A stretch of DNA of 64,000 nucleotides, taken from contig CANJME010000004.1 in the NCBI GenBank assembly GCA_947475875.1, forward strand, positions 1 through 64,000, in the 5' to 3' direction. This stretch comes from Caulobacteraceae bacterium (GTDB taxonomy: Bacteria > Pseudomonadota > Alphaproteobacteria > Caulobacterales > Caulobacteraceae). Position 1 is the stretch's first letter, and every line of letters begins with the position of its first letter. Below are positions 24,623-32,558 of this stretch, piece after piece. The notes beneath the pieces were generated by a model, which was not told the origin of the DNA, searched no databases, and saw nothing but the letters and a program-made list of their open reading frames with translations. The position numbers and the translations under genes are program-made.

Positions 24623-25314
24623 GCCGCCTCGTCCTTCTTCGGCCCCCACAGCCATCCGGCGGCGGCCATGAACAGCGGGATCGACACCCAACTGAATTGC
24701 GAGATCAGCGGATAACCCATCAGGCTGACGGTCAGCGCCACGGCAAAGCCCAGGCCCGGCGCAGCGGCCCTTCCCAGGCGATACAACAGCTGCCGGCGTG
24801 TGCGCGAGCCGATCAGCTTGCCGCCGCCACGATTGATGACGGCCACCAGCACCATCTGCGAAATCCCGATGGCGATCAGCGCCAGGCAATAGAGCCGCCA
24901 GGCGTTACCCATCTGCCCAAATTCGCCCAGCAGGGCGGTAGCTAACGGGATCAAGGTCAGGGTGAACAGGAAGACCAGGTTCGCCCATCCCACGGCCCAG
25001 TCGAACTGTTTCAGATCCCGGGTGATCGTCGCATGGCCGATCCAGAACACCGAGATCACCGCGAAGCTGATCGCGAAGGCGATCAGCTTCGGCGTCATCT
25101 CCCGCAGAGCCTCCATCACGGTTGCGTCGGAAAAGCCCTCGGGAACCCGCAATTCCAGGGCCAACAGGGTCATGACGATGGCGAACACCGCGTCGGACAT
25201 GAACAGCAGGCGCTCGAGCAGGTGGCTGTTGCTGTGCGCGGCGGATGGCCTGCGGCGCGTGGGCGCAGGGGCGCGGGTGGCCGTCACGGATTTGCGAACA
25301 CTACCCCTGGCCAT
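24619..25314 (-). CDS. TMEM175-like (DUF1211) membrane protein, putative potassium channel
   Basis: A 231-residue membrane protein of the TMEM175/DUF1211 family. The hallmark of the first helix is present as RLLFMSDAVFAIVMTLLALE (canonical FSDAVFAI with Met in place of Phe). Five further hydrophobic helices follow. Members form a potassium-permeable channel as a tetramer. A basic, proline- and alanine-rich cytoplasmic N-terminus of about 35 residues precedes the first helix. I start at MARGSVRKS; the longer open frame upstream reads as non-coding. Confidence 0.87.
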   Translation of the reverse strand: MARGSVRKSVTATRAPAPTRRRPSAAHSNSHLLERLLFMSDAVFAIVMTLLALELRVPEGFSDATVMEALREMTPKLIAFAISFAVISVFWIGHATITRDLKQFDWAVGWANLVFLFTLTLIPLATALLGEFGQMGNAWRLYCLALIAIGISQMVLVAVINRGGGKLIGSRTRRQLLYRLGRAAAPGLGFAVALTVSLMGYPLISQFSWVSIPLFMAAAGWLWGPKKDEAA

Positions 25315-25384
25315 TGAGCCCCCCTTGGCCGCCCGTACATGCCTTGATGCTAGCCCGCCCGGCGCCGCCCGGCCAGAGGTAGGC

Positions 25385-26524
25385 TCACGATGGCGCAGCC
25401 GCGGAAGCAGGCTGCGGCGGGTTCGCCAGCAACTTCTGCGCGTTGGGCAGGGTGATCTCGTAGCCCTTGGCCTGGAGCTGTTCCAGCACGCCGCCTTTGC
25501 GAAGCAGGTCGGCCGCGCCGACAATCGCCACCGCGTGGCCGGGCTTTTTCATCGCCTCGTCGATGGCGTTCACCTCGTCGGTCATGAAACTCGCCACCAG
25601 CCTGCGGAAATCGTCCATGGGCGCGGCGCAGACCGGGTTGGTGCGATAGAGGTGCACATTATCACTGCCAAAGGCGATGCCGATGGTGCCCAGCGAGCCT
25701 TTGTCCGCGGGCCGGGGTATCGCCGCCCGCTCCAGCAGCGGGCGCACATCGCCCTGAGCCCAGGCCCGCGCGGCCGCCCCGCCATCCGGCGGCAGGGTCG
25801 GGTCCTTGGTCAGTCCCTTGTCCAGGTCGTCCAGCACCGAGACCATGCAGTCGGACCCCGGAACCTTCAGATCGTCCAGCACCCGGTTCATCAACGAAAG
25901 GCCGTAGGTCGCGGCCCGGTCCACCCGTACATGCTGATCGCGCGCGATGTTCTGGGCCACCTGCTCGACGCGGGGGCCGTAGGTGTCCCTCGGCGTCTGC
26001 GGATCGCGCGGGAACTGTTTGGCATAAACATCGCCCAGCAGCAGCATCGCCGCCATGCCCGGCGGATGGGCGCCATAACGCTCCTCTGGAAAGCCCGCCT
26101 TTTCTCGCGCGCTCACCCAGCGGGTCCGCAGGGCCGGCTCGAGCTTGCGCTCCATCTTCTCGCCTTCGCGCTGCATACCGTAGAGATTGAACGCCAGGCT
26201 CGGGACACTGAAGATCCCCAACAGGCCAAAGGAGAGCGTGGGCGGCAGGATCAGCGCATTGGCCTCCTTGATCCGCACTTCCAGCAGCCGCGTCTCCCAG
26301 GTTACGTCCTTGGGGATACCGCCACCCGGGGTGGCCAGGATAAAGACGGTGGTGTCGCCGTCCGACACCTGCCACCAGGCCGGCCCGCCGGGGCCCTTGG
26401 CCACCAGCTCATCGACCACCGTGACGGGCTGCCCATCACCGAACGGCAGGTCCTGGGCGCTCGCCGCGCCGCCGAGCAGGCAGGCCAGCGCCATTGCCGT
26501 TCCGCGCCAAAGTCGCCGCTTCAT
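25385..26524 (-). CDS. TraB/GumN family protein
   Basis: A 379-residue exported protein. A signal peptide (MKRRLWRGTAMALACLLGG) ends near A-S-A-Q-D. The mature protein shows the TraB/GumN layout, with the early WWQVSDGDTTVFILATPGG strand pair and the late HAVAIVGAADLLRKGGV plus LQAKGYEITLP segment, where the usual GAGHL is written GAADL. Because the family's conserved His at that position is replaced, activity (a metalloprotease-like fold has been proposed for the family) is uncertain. It is a single gene with no clear partner. Confidence 0.8.
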   Translation of the reverse strand: MKRRLWRGTAMALACLLGGAASAQDLPFGDGQPVTVVDELVAKGPGGPAWWQVSDGDTTVFILATPGGGIPKDVTWETRLLEVRIKEANALILPPTLSFGLLGIFSVPSLAFNLYGMQREGEKMERKLEPALRTRWVSAREKAGFPEERYGAHPPGMAAMLLLGDVYAKQFPRDPQTPRDTYGPRVEQVAQNIARDQHVRVDRAATYGLSLMNRVLDDLKVPGSDCMVSVLDDLDKGLTKDPTLPPDGGAAARAWAQGDVRPLLERAAIPRPADKGSLGTIGIAFGSDNVHLYRTNPVCAAPMDDFRRLVASFMTDEVNAIDEAMKKPGHAVAIVGAADLLRKGGVLEQLQAKGYEITLPNAQKLLANPPQPASAAAPS

Positions 26525-26616
26525 GCCTGGCCCCAATTCCGCTCTCGCCCGGCAGGTAAAGGCCAAGATTGCGGCCACAGTGGGGTGGGATCGGGCGGTG
26601 ATTGGGGCGGAAGTCG

Positions 26617-28236
26617 TTAGGCGCCAAGACCCTCCGCCGCCACCTTCTTGAGCGCCCCATAATCCAGCTTGCCGTTCGGGCTGCGGCCCACGCTTTCCAC
26701 CACCAGGACCCGCCTCGGGGCCTTGTAGTCGGCCAGCTGTCCGCGCACCCAGGCCTTGAGTTCGTCCACGCCCGGCGCCTCGGCCCCGGCGCTCAGCTCC
26801 ACGACGGCGGTGATCGTCTCGCCGAACCGCGGGTCGGGCAGACCGACGACGGCCGCGTCGCGGATGGCGCCGTGGCGTTTCAGAGCTTCTTCCACCTCTT
26901 CAGGAAACACCTTCTCGCCGCCAGTGTTGATGCACTGGCTGCCGCGACCGAGAACGTTGAGGGAGCCGTCCTCTTCCACCGTCGCCCAGTCGCCGGGCAT
27001 CGACCAGCGGCGACCTTCCAGTGTGGGGAACGTGCGGGCGGTCTTCTCGGGGTCCTTGTAGTAGCCCTGCGGCATGGGGCCGGCGAGCGCGATGCGGCCG
27101 CGCTCGCCCGATCCCGGTTCGACCCGGCGGCCGTCCTCGGTGAACAGGGCCACGTCCTCGCCGATGACAAATTTGGCGGTTTCGACTTCCCCGCCCGCCG
27201 TCGAGATCGATTGGCCCATCCCGAAGGCTTCGCTGGCCCCGTATGAGTCGGACAGGCTGATGTGCGGCAGGTGGCGCAACAGGCCTTGCTTGTTTTCGTA
27301 GCTCCACATCGCGCCCGACGAGCCGATGGCGCGCAAGGCGGGGCAGGCCCAGCGTCCGGGGTGGGCGTCCAGCGCCTCGAGGATCGGCGTGAAGAAGGGC
27401 ATGCCGACGCCGACAAACCGGGTCACGGCGCAACGCTCCACCTCGTCAAGCAGCTCAGCGGCGTTGAACCGCCGCGACGGCAGCAGCACCAGCGCATCGC
27501 CCCCGCAAAGGGCGGTGAAGGCGCTGATCAGGGCGGTGGCGTGCATCAGGGGGCTGGCGATCAACAGCACGCCGCGCCCGTATTTCGCAGCCCTGCCAGG
27601 CGCGTCCTGCGGCGTCTTCAGTCCAGGAATATTGAGCGGGATGTTTTCGTAAAAGCGGCTGGCGGCGAAGAGGTCCTCCTGGCGCCACATCACCCCCTTG
27701 GGCATGCCGGTGGTGCCGCCCGTGTAGATGAACATCTCGTCCTCGCCCGAGCGGCCCCAGGGCGCGCGGTAAGGGTGCGGGGCCGGCTGGGCGGCCAAGG
27801 CGGCGAGATCCAGCGCCCAACCCGGTGTGGGCTCTCCGTGGCTGATCCAGGCCTTCACGCCGGGCAGGCGGGCGCGCAAGGGGTCGATCCTTTCGGCGTA
27901 TTCGGCGTCGAACACCACGATCTCGGCGTCGGCGTTGTCGAACAGGTATGCGAGCTCCTCGGACCCGTAGCGGTAGTTCACGTTGAACGGGACCATGCCG
28001 GCCTTGAAGGCGGCGAAGGTGGCGATCATATATTCGGCGCAATTGGCCAGATAGCACCCCACCTTGGCCTGGCGCCCGGCGCCCGCCACGACGAAGGCCT
28101 GGGCCAGCGCATCGGAGCGGGCGTCGAATTCGGCCCAGGTCAGGGTTTTGTCTCCCTGGATGACAGCCAGCCGTTCGCCTTGCTCGGCGCCCACCAGCTC
28201 CCAGACGTCAGCGAAGTTCCAGACAGGTCCTGCCAT
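26617..28236 (-). CDS. Acyl-CoA synthetase (AMP-forming)
   Basis: A 539-residue ANL superfamily enzyme that activates a carboxylic acid to its CoA thioester via an acyl-adenylate. The phosphate-binding loop is IYTGGTTGMPKGVMW (about residues 169-183), the adenine-binding part is DSYGASEAFG, and the hinge/C-terminal region has GRGSQCINTGGEKVFPEEVEE and the catalytic Lys in RSPNGKLDY. These are the fatty-acyl or aryl-CoA ligase signatures. The chain length or ring specificity of the substrate cannot be read. Confidence 0.93.
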   Translation of the reverse strand: MAGPVWNFADVWELVGAEQGERLAVIQGDKTLTWAEFDARSDALAQAFVVAGAGRQAKVGCYLANCAEYMIATFAAFKAGMVPFNVNYRYGSEELAYLFDNADAEIVVFDAEYAERIDPLRARLPGVKAWISHGEPTPGWALDLAALAAQPAPHPYRAPWGRSGEDEMFIYTGGTTGMPKGVMWRQEDLFAASRFYENIPLNIPGLKTPQDAPGRAAKYGRGVLLIASPLMHATALISAFTALCGGDALVLLPSRRFNAAELLDEVERCAVTRFVGVGMPFFTPILEALDAHPGRWACPALRAIGSSGAMWSYENKQGLLRHLPHISLSDSYGASEAFGMGQSISTAGGEVETAKFVIGEDVALFTEDGRRVEPGSGERGRIALAGPMPQGYYKDPEKTARTFPTLEGRRWSMPGDWATVEEDGSLNVLGRGSQCINTGGEKVFPEEVEEALKRHGAIRDAAVVGLPDPRFGETITAVVELSAGAEAPGVDELKAWVRGQLADYKAPRRVLVVESVGRSPNGKLDYGALKKVAAEGLGA

Positions 28237-28368
28237 GATCTCTCCCTAGGGCCGACCCTAGCCGATCCGCATGCAAACTCTACCGGAATCGCCCCCGGGC
28301 CTTGTCGCCCCCTGCCCATAGGTCGTACACGCGGAACACGATTATCCCTTGTCAGGTTCTGGTCCCTC

Positions 28369-29031
28369 ATGCCCGTTAGCCGCGGCCTCGTCGTCGAAGA
28401 TCAGACAGGCACCCGCGAGTGGCTGGTGACTGTGTTGAAAAGCGCCTTCGGCGAGATCGACATCGCCGCCTACGGCGATCTGGCGGGCGCGAAAGGCTAT
28501 CTGGCCGCGATGCGCGGCTCAGGCGTTCGGACCATCGCCCTCATCGACCTGGCATTGCCGGACGGCTCGGGCGTCGACCTGATCGGGGCCATCGTCCAGG
28601 ACCATCCGGAGGTCATCCCGGTGGTGGTCTCGATCTATGACGACGAGGCCCACCTCTTCGATGCTGTCGCCGCCGGCGCTCAAGGCTACCTGCTGAAGGA
28701 TCAGCAGCCGGAAACCCTGGTCCGCCGCCTGATGGAAATCGAAAAGGGCGAGCCGCCCCTCTCGCCGTCTATCGCCCGGCGCATACTGGCGCATTTTCAG
28801 AAAAGCCAGGCCGCGCCGGAAGCCGCGCCCCTTGAAGAGAGCGCGCTCACCGGCCGGGAGACCGAGGTGCTGGGCCTGCTCGCCCGGGGCTTGAGGATCA
28901 GCGACGCCGCCGCGCAGTTGGGTCTGACCCGACATACGGTCGCCGGCTATGTGAAGATCATCTATTCGAAGCTGAACATTGCCTCGCGGGCTGAGGCCGC
29001 GCTCGAGGCCCGCCGGCGCGGTCTCGTCTAG
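28369..29031 (+). CDS. NarL/LuxR-type response regulator
   Basis: A 220-residue two-domain response regulator: receiver domain (about residues 5-120) with GLVVEDQTGTREW, phospho-Asp in LIDLALPDGSG and Lys in GYLLKDQQ, then a LuxR-type helix-turn-helix at about 155-215 with TGRETEVLGLLARGLRISDAAAQLGLTRHTV (shown here for identification only in part: LTGRETEVLGLLARGL). No kinase gene is adjacent. The frame is open a long way upstream, antisense to the acyl-CoA synthetase gene; I start at MPVSRGLVVED. No clear Shine-Dalgarno sequence precedes it. Its stop shares CTAG with the wecA-like gene. Confidence 0.9.
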   Translation: MPVSRGLVVEDQTGTREWLVTVLKSAFGEIDIAAYGDLAGAKGYLAAMRGSGVRTIALIDLALPDGSGVDLIGAIVQDHPEVIPVVVSIYDDEAHLFDAVAAGAQGYLLKDQQPETLVRRLMEIEKGEPPLSPSIARRILAHFQKSQAAPEAAPLEESALTGRETEVLGLLARGLRISDAAAQLGLTRHTVAGYVKIIYSKLNIASRAEAALEARRRGLV

Positions 29032-30209
29032 TGGGCTTGCCGCGCCGCCAGACCCCGCTCCCACGCTCGTCGCCAGGCTTTCTGGGTCACGGCGCCGTAG
29101 ACCAGGAACGCCAGGGTCCACACGCCGATCAGGACGATGCCGGGCGTGTGCCGCCGCTCGGCCAGATAACCGCCCGCCGCCATGAAGCCGCTCGCCGTCA
29201 CCAGCAGCCAGGCCACGGCCCGGGCCGACATGCGCTCCATCAAGAGGTGATGAATATGGTCGCGCCCCGCCCAGAACGGGGCACGTGCGGCAATGGTCCG
29301 GCGCACGTAAAGCCAGATGGTGTCGGCGACCGGAATGAAAAAGAACCACAGCGCCGTAGAGGGCTTGAACACCCGGTTTGGCAAGCTGGAAAGGTCGATG
29401 GCGAGATAGGCCAGTGTAAAGCCGCAGACCAGCGAGCCAGCGTCGCCGAGAAACACCTTGGCCGGCCTGTTCGGCAACAGCGGGAAGTTGAAGACCAGGA
29501 ACGCGGCCATGGCCGCCACCAGGGCGATCAGATAGGGCGCGGTCGGAAAGCCGGCCGTAACCAGCGCCTTGGCCATGATCAGGAAACCCACCAGGATGAT
29601 GCCGCCGGCCAGACCGTCGATGCCGTCGATCATGTTAATGGCGTTGGTGATGGTCAGCATGACCAGGATGGTGAATGGAACTACCAACGGTCCCAGAGTC
29701 ACCTGCCAGGCGCCGAACCCGATCGGAAAGTCGTGGACTTGCAGACCGTCCATCAGGCTGGCCGTCGTGACGGCTATGAGTTGCACAAGAAGCTTGTAGC
29801 GCGCGGCGACCGGTTTGCGGTCATCCATCGCCCCCAGCACCACCAAGAGCCCCGCGCCGATGAAAAAACCGATGTGCTGCAAGGCGACATCGGCGATCAC
29901 GGCGGCGTTTTCGCGAAACACCATCCCGGCCACAACTGCAAAGGTTGCGCCCATCAGGATGGCCAGGCCCCCGACCACCGGGGTCGATTTCAGATGGCTC
30001 TTGCGGCCCTGCGGTGTGTCCACGAGACCCAGGAACGGCGCCACCAGGCAAAGCACCCAGATGCCGGCCGCCGTGGTCGCGAAGCCGCCCGCGAAAACGA
30101 GCGCATAAAGCCCAGCCATTCCGAAGAACCCACTCACCTGAAGCCAGACGGCCTGACGGCTCTTACGGGCCGCGCGGCGGAGCGGCAAGCCCGCACGGTG
30201 ACGCTGCAT
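29028..30209 (-). CDS. Undecaprenyl-phosphate N-acetylhexosamine-1-phosphate transferase, WecA/MraY type
   Basis: A 393-residue polytopic membrane protein that should start lipid-linked polysaccharide synthesis by putting a sugar-1-phosphate on undecaprenyl phosphate. Catalytic motifs are in place: GAMDDR with Asp129/Asp130, NAINMIDGIDG at 189-199, the PAKVFLGDAGSL motif and the HIHH end of the last catalytic loop. Start MQRHRAG follows AAGGA; a longer TTG form would overlap the divergent epimerase start. The gene marks the left border of the surface polysaccharide locus. Whether the sugar is GlcNAc or another cannot be decided. Confidence 0.92.
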   Translation of the reverse strand: MQRHRAGLPLRRAARKSRQAVWLQVSGFFGMAGLYALVFAGGFATTAAGIWVLCLVAPFLGLVDTPQGRKSHLKSTPVVGGLAILMGATFAVVAGMVFRENAAVIADVALQHIGFFIGAGLLVVLGAMDDRKPVAARYKLLVQLIAVTTASLMDGLQVHDFPIGFGAWQVTLGPLVVPFTILVMLTITNAINMIDGIDGLAGGIILVGFLIMAKALVTAGFPTAPYLIALVAAMAAFLVFNFPLLPNRPAKVFLGDAGSLVCGFTLAYLAIDLSSLPNRVFKPSTALWFFFIPVADTIWLYVRRTIAARAPFWAGRDHIHHLLMERMSARAVAWLLVTASGFMAAGGYLAERRHTPGIVLIGVWTLAFLVYGAVTQKAWRRAWERGLAARQAH

Positions 30210-30235
30210 GGCTTTTCCTTCACGGATGCAAACCA

Positions 30236-31201
30236 ATGAACGCGGTTGTGGTAACCGGCGCGGCGGGCTTTGTCGGCGCCGCCGTCAGCGAGCGGTTGCT
30301 GGCTCGCGGCGAGACCGTGGTCGGCCTCGACAACTTTAACGCCTACTATGACGTGGCCTTGAAAGAGGCTCGAGTGGCGCGTCTTGCCGCCCAGTCGGGA
30401 TTTACGCTGGTGCGCGGCGATCTTGCCGATGCGGGCACAGTCCGTCGCCTGATCGACGGCGTTCGGCGCGTGGTTCACGTGGGCGCCCAGGCCGGCGTGC
30501 GCCACTCCATCGAGGCGCCGTTCGACTATGAGCGATCAAACCTCGCCGGCCACCTTTCAGTGCTTGAGGCCTGCCGGGCGGCCGAGGTCGATCACCTGGT
30601 CTACGCCTCGTCCAGTTCGGTCTACGGCGAGCGCCCGGAGGGCGGGGCGGCGTTCAGGGAGACGGATGCGGCGGCAAAACCCGCCTCGCTCTATGCGGCG
30701 ACCAAGCGCGCCAACGAACTGATGAGCGAGGCCTACGCCAGCCTCTATCACATCCCACAAACGGGGCTGCGGTTCTTCACCGTCTACGGCCCGTGGGGGC
30801 GGCCGGACATGGCCTATTACAGCTTCACCCGGAAGATTCTCGCCGGCGAGCCGATCGAGGTTTACGGCCAGGGCAACATGGCTCGCGATTTCACTTATAT
30901 CGACGATATCGTCGACGGGATCATCGGTGCGCTGGATCGTCCGCCGTTGGGCGGCGAGAACCGAATCCTCAATATCGGCGCCGGCCGGCCCGTCGCCCTG
31001 ATGGACATGATCTCCATTCTCGAAAGCGCCCTCGGCCGCAAGGCGGAGAAGATCTTCCGCCCCATGCAGCCGGGCGATGTCACCCGCACCAGCGCTGATA
31101 TCTCGGCGCTTGCCGCGCTGACCGGCTATGCGCCAAAAGTGACGCTGGAAGAGGGCCTGCAGCGGTTTGTCGCCTGGTACCGGTCGCACTATTCGTCATG
31201 A
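30236..31201 (+). CDS. UDP-glucuronate 4-epimerase-like NAD-dependent epimerase
   Basis: A 321-residue extended SDR. Cofactor loop TGAAGFVG at residues 7-14, catalytic Tyr153/Lys157 in SLYAATKRANE, and the family signature VHVGAQAGVRHSIE. This AQAGVR signature and the DNFNAYYD segment point to UDP-glucuronate 4-epimerase (making UDP-galacturonate) rather than GalE. UDP-glucuronate would come from the Ugd encoded 3.7 kb to the right. Its start codon is only 26 bases from the divergent wecA-like start; its stop overlaps the next gene by ATGA. Confidence 0.88.
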   Translation: MNAVVVTGAAGFVGAAVSERLLARGETVVGLDNFNAYYDVALKEARVARLAAQSGFTLVRGDLADAGTVRRLIDGVRRVVHVGAQAGVRHSIEAPFDYERSNLAGHLSVLEACRAAEVDHLVYASSSSVYGERPEGGAAFRETDAAAKPASLYAATKRANELMSEAYASLYHIPQTGLRFFTVYGPWGRPDMAYYSFTRKILAGEPIEVYGQGNMARDFTYIDDIVDGIIGALDRPPLGGENRILNIGAGRPVALMDMISILESALGRKAEKIFRPMQPGDVTRTSADISALAALTGYAPKVTLEEGLQRFVAWYRSHYSS

Positions 31202-31914
31202 AAACCGTCTCCATCACCTTCGATGACGGTCTTTACGAAGGCGCGCAAAAGGCGGTTTCCATCCTTTCGCGCCATGCCCTGCCGGCGACCTTTTACATCG
31301 TCACGGGCTGGGTAGAGCCGGTCCGCGCGCGGATTCGCGATGTGGCCAATCAGGGCCGCGGTCACGGGACCTGGGACTTCTGGCGCGACGTGGCGGCGGC
31401 CGGCCACGAGGTCGGCTCCCATACGGTCAGCCACTTCAAGGCAGGCGGGCCCAAGGCGGCGCTGCAGCCCTGGCGGGTGGCCGGTGAACTGGCCCGGTCC
31501 AAGGCCGATCTGAAGCGCGAAATTGCGCAGGACGATTTCACAATTTCGATGCCGTGGAACGCTGCCTCCCCGCTCAGCGATTTTCTGGTGAAGCGCCACT
31601 ATTCGGCCTGCCGGCTGGGCGGGGGCGGGGTTGTCTATAACCAGCGAGAGAACTTCAATCCGTTTGCCCTGGCGTCATGGGCGCCCGGGCCAGGCCATTC
31701 CTGGGAAGACCACTTGGCGGCGATCGACGCCATACCGGAGGATGGCTGGCTGATCCTTGGCTATCACAGCCTGGATGGCGAGGGCTGGGAGCCTATAACC
31801 TCGGAATTCTTCGACCGTCTTTGCGCGCATCTGGCCTGCTGCGGCGTTGAAGTGCTTACCGTGCGTCAGGGCGCGGAGCGCTGGCGAACTGCGACGAATC
31901 GAATGTCGGCATAG
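31198..31914 (+). CDS. NodB-type polysaccharide deacetylase
   Basis: A 238-residue protein with the NodB fold, expected to remove N- or O-acetyl groups from a glycan or lipid-linked sugar. Metal-binding motif 1 is TFDDG (residues 7-11) and motif 2 is HEVGSHTVSH (about 73-82). The catalytic-base loop MPWNAAS and the GWLILGYHSLDGEGWE segment carry the rest. There is no signal peptide, so it probably acts in the cytoplasm. ATGA coupling to the epimerase gene implies a shared pathway. The last 59 bases overlap the convergent hypothetical gene. Confidence 0.88.
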   Translation: MKTVSITFDDGLYEGAQKAVSILSRHALPATFYIVTGWVEPVRARIRDVANQGRGHGTWDFWRDVAAAGHEVGSHTVSHFKAGGPKAALQPWRVAGELARSKADLKREIAQDDFTISMPWNAASPLSDFLVKRHYSACRLGGGGVVYNQRENFNPFALASWAPGPGHSWEDHLAAIDAIPEDGWLILGYHSLDGEGWEPITSEFFDRLCAHLACCGVEVLTVRQGAERWRTATNRMSA

Positions 31915-32512
31915 CGGCGCCCGCCGGAATTAATTCCGGCTCGCCCGGCAAAGTGAGTAATTCGGGCGGCCGGGCTGCGGTGGGAACTGGCGTTGCGACC
32001 TGCGCGACCGCTGCGGGCGCGCCGCATCCCATCGTCCGCAAGACTCCCGTCAGATAGCCACGGCGGACCATGCCCGCCAGCACGGCCTTGCGGTGTGCGA
32101 GATCCTGCGCGTAGGCGCCGCTCAGGTGGCGGATAACCCCGCCGAATGGCAGATCGACAATGTTGCTGACGGCGCCGGCCGCCAGTTGCGACCCCGCGCT
32201 GGGGCCTTTGCGGGCTGGCTCGTCGATGTCGGGGCCCAGCACGCTTTCCAGTGCATCGATCCGCGCGCCCACGGCGGCGCAGTTTTCTAGGCCGCTGGTG
32301 TCGTACGGATTGGCCACGGCCTGCTGCAGGATCGGCGCCGTGGCGGTGCGCATCAGGTTCAGGTCGCGTAACGGCTGCTGCAGCGCGCGGCCAACCGTGC
32401 CGCCGGTTTCATCCACGGCCTGGGCCTGGGCCAAGGCAGGCGAGATAAGCAAGGCGCCGGCAAAAACTAACGAACTCCAACGCAAGGCAGATACAAACAC
32501 GGTCAGCTCCAA
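31856..32512 (-). CDS. Secreted protein of unknown function
   Basis: A 218-residue protein with a signal peptide (hydrophobic LVFAGALLISPALAQA near residues 15-30) and a mature part rich in Ala, Pro and Leu. I do not recognise a family. Two Cys residues in the mature part (in GLENCAAVGAR and MGCGAP) could pair in the periplasm. Its end overlaps the convergent deacetylase gene by 59 bases, more than usual here; the C-terminal Pro/Ala-rich stretch may therefore be less constrained. The gene sits 46 bases after the sorbosone dehydrogenase gene on the same strand. Confidence 0.6.
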   Translation of the reverse strand: MELTVFVSALRWSSLVFAGALLISPALAQAQAVDETGGTVGRALQQPLRDLNLMRTATAPILQQAVANPYDTSGLENCAAVGARIDALESVLGPDIDEPARKGPSAGSQLAAGAVSNIVDLPFGGVIRHLSGAYAQDLAHRKAVLAGMVRRGYLTGVLRTMGCGAPAAVAQVATPVPTAARPPELLTLPGEPELIPAGAAMPTFDSSQFASAPRPDAR

Positions 32513-32558
32513 TCCTTGAGGAGGTAACGCGGCGCTCGGGGGTTGGTTCGGAGCGGAG

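Noticed and set aside
24962-26620. 552-codon open frame opposite the TMEM175 and TraB genes
   Set aside because: Composition and lack of any domain mark it as an antisense shadow of the two real genes.
28333-28358. GGAAC and GTT words upstream of the NarL-type regulator, resembling a general stress (EcfG/SigT) promoter
   Set aside because: The spacing between the two words is 18 bases and leaves almost no leader before the start codon, so the match is too weak to call.
29031-30239. 402-codon frame opposite the wecA-type gene
   Set aside because: The translation is rich in His, Gln, Arg and Asp with no hydrophobic core, typical of the complement of a membrane protein gene.
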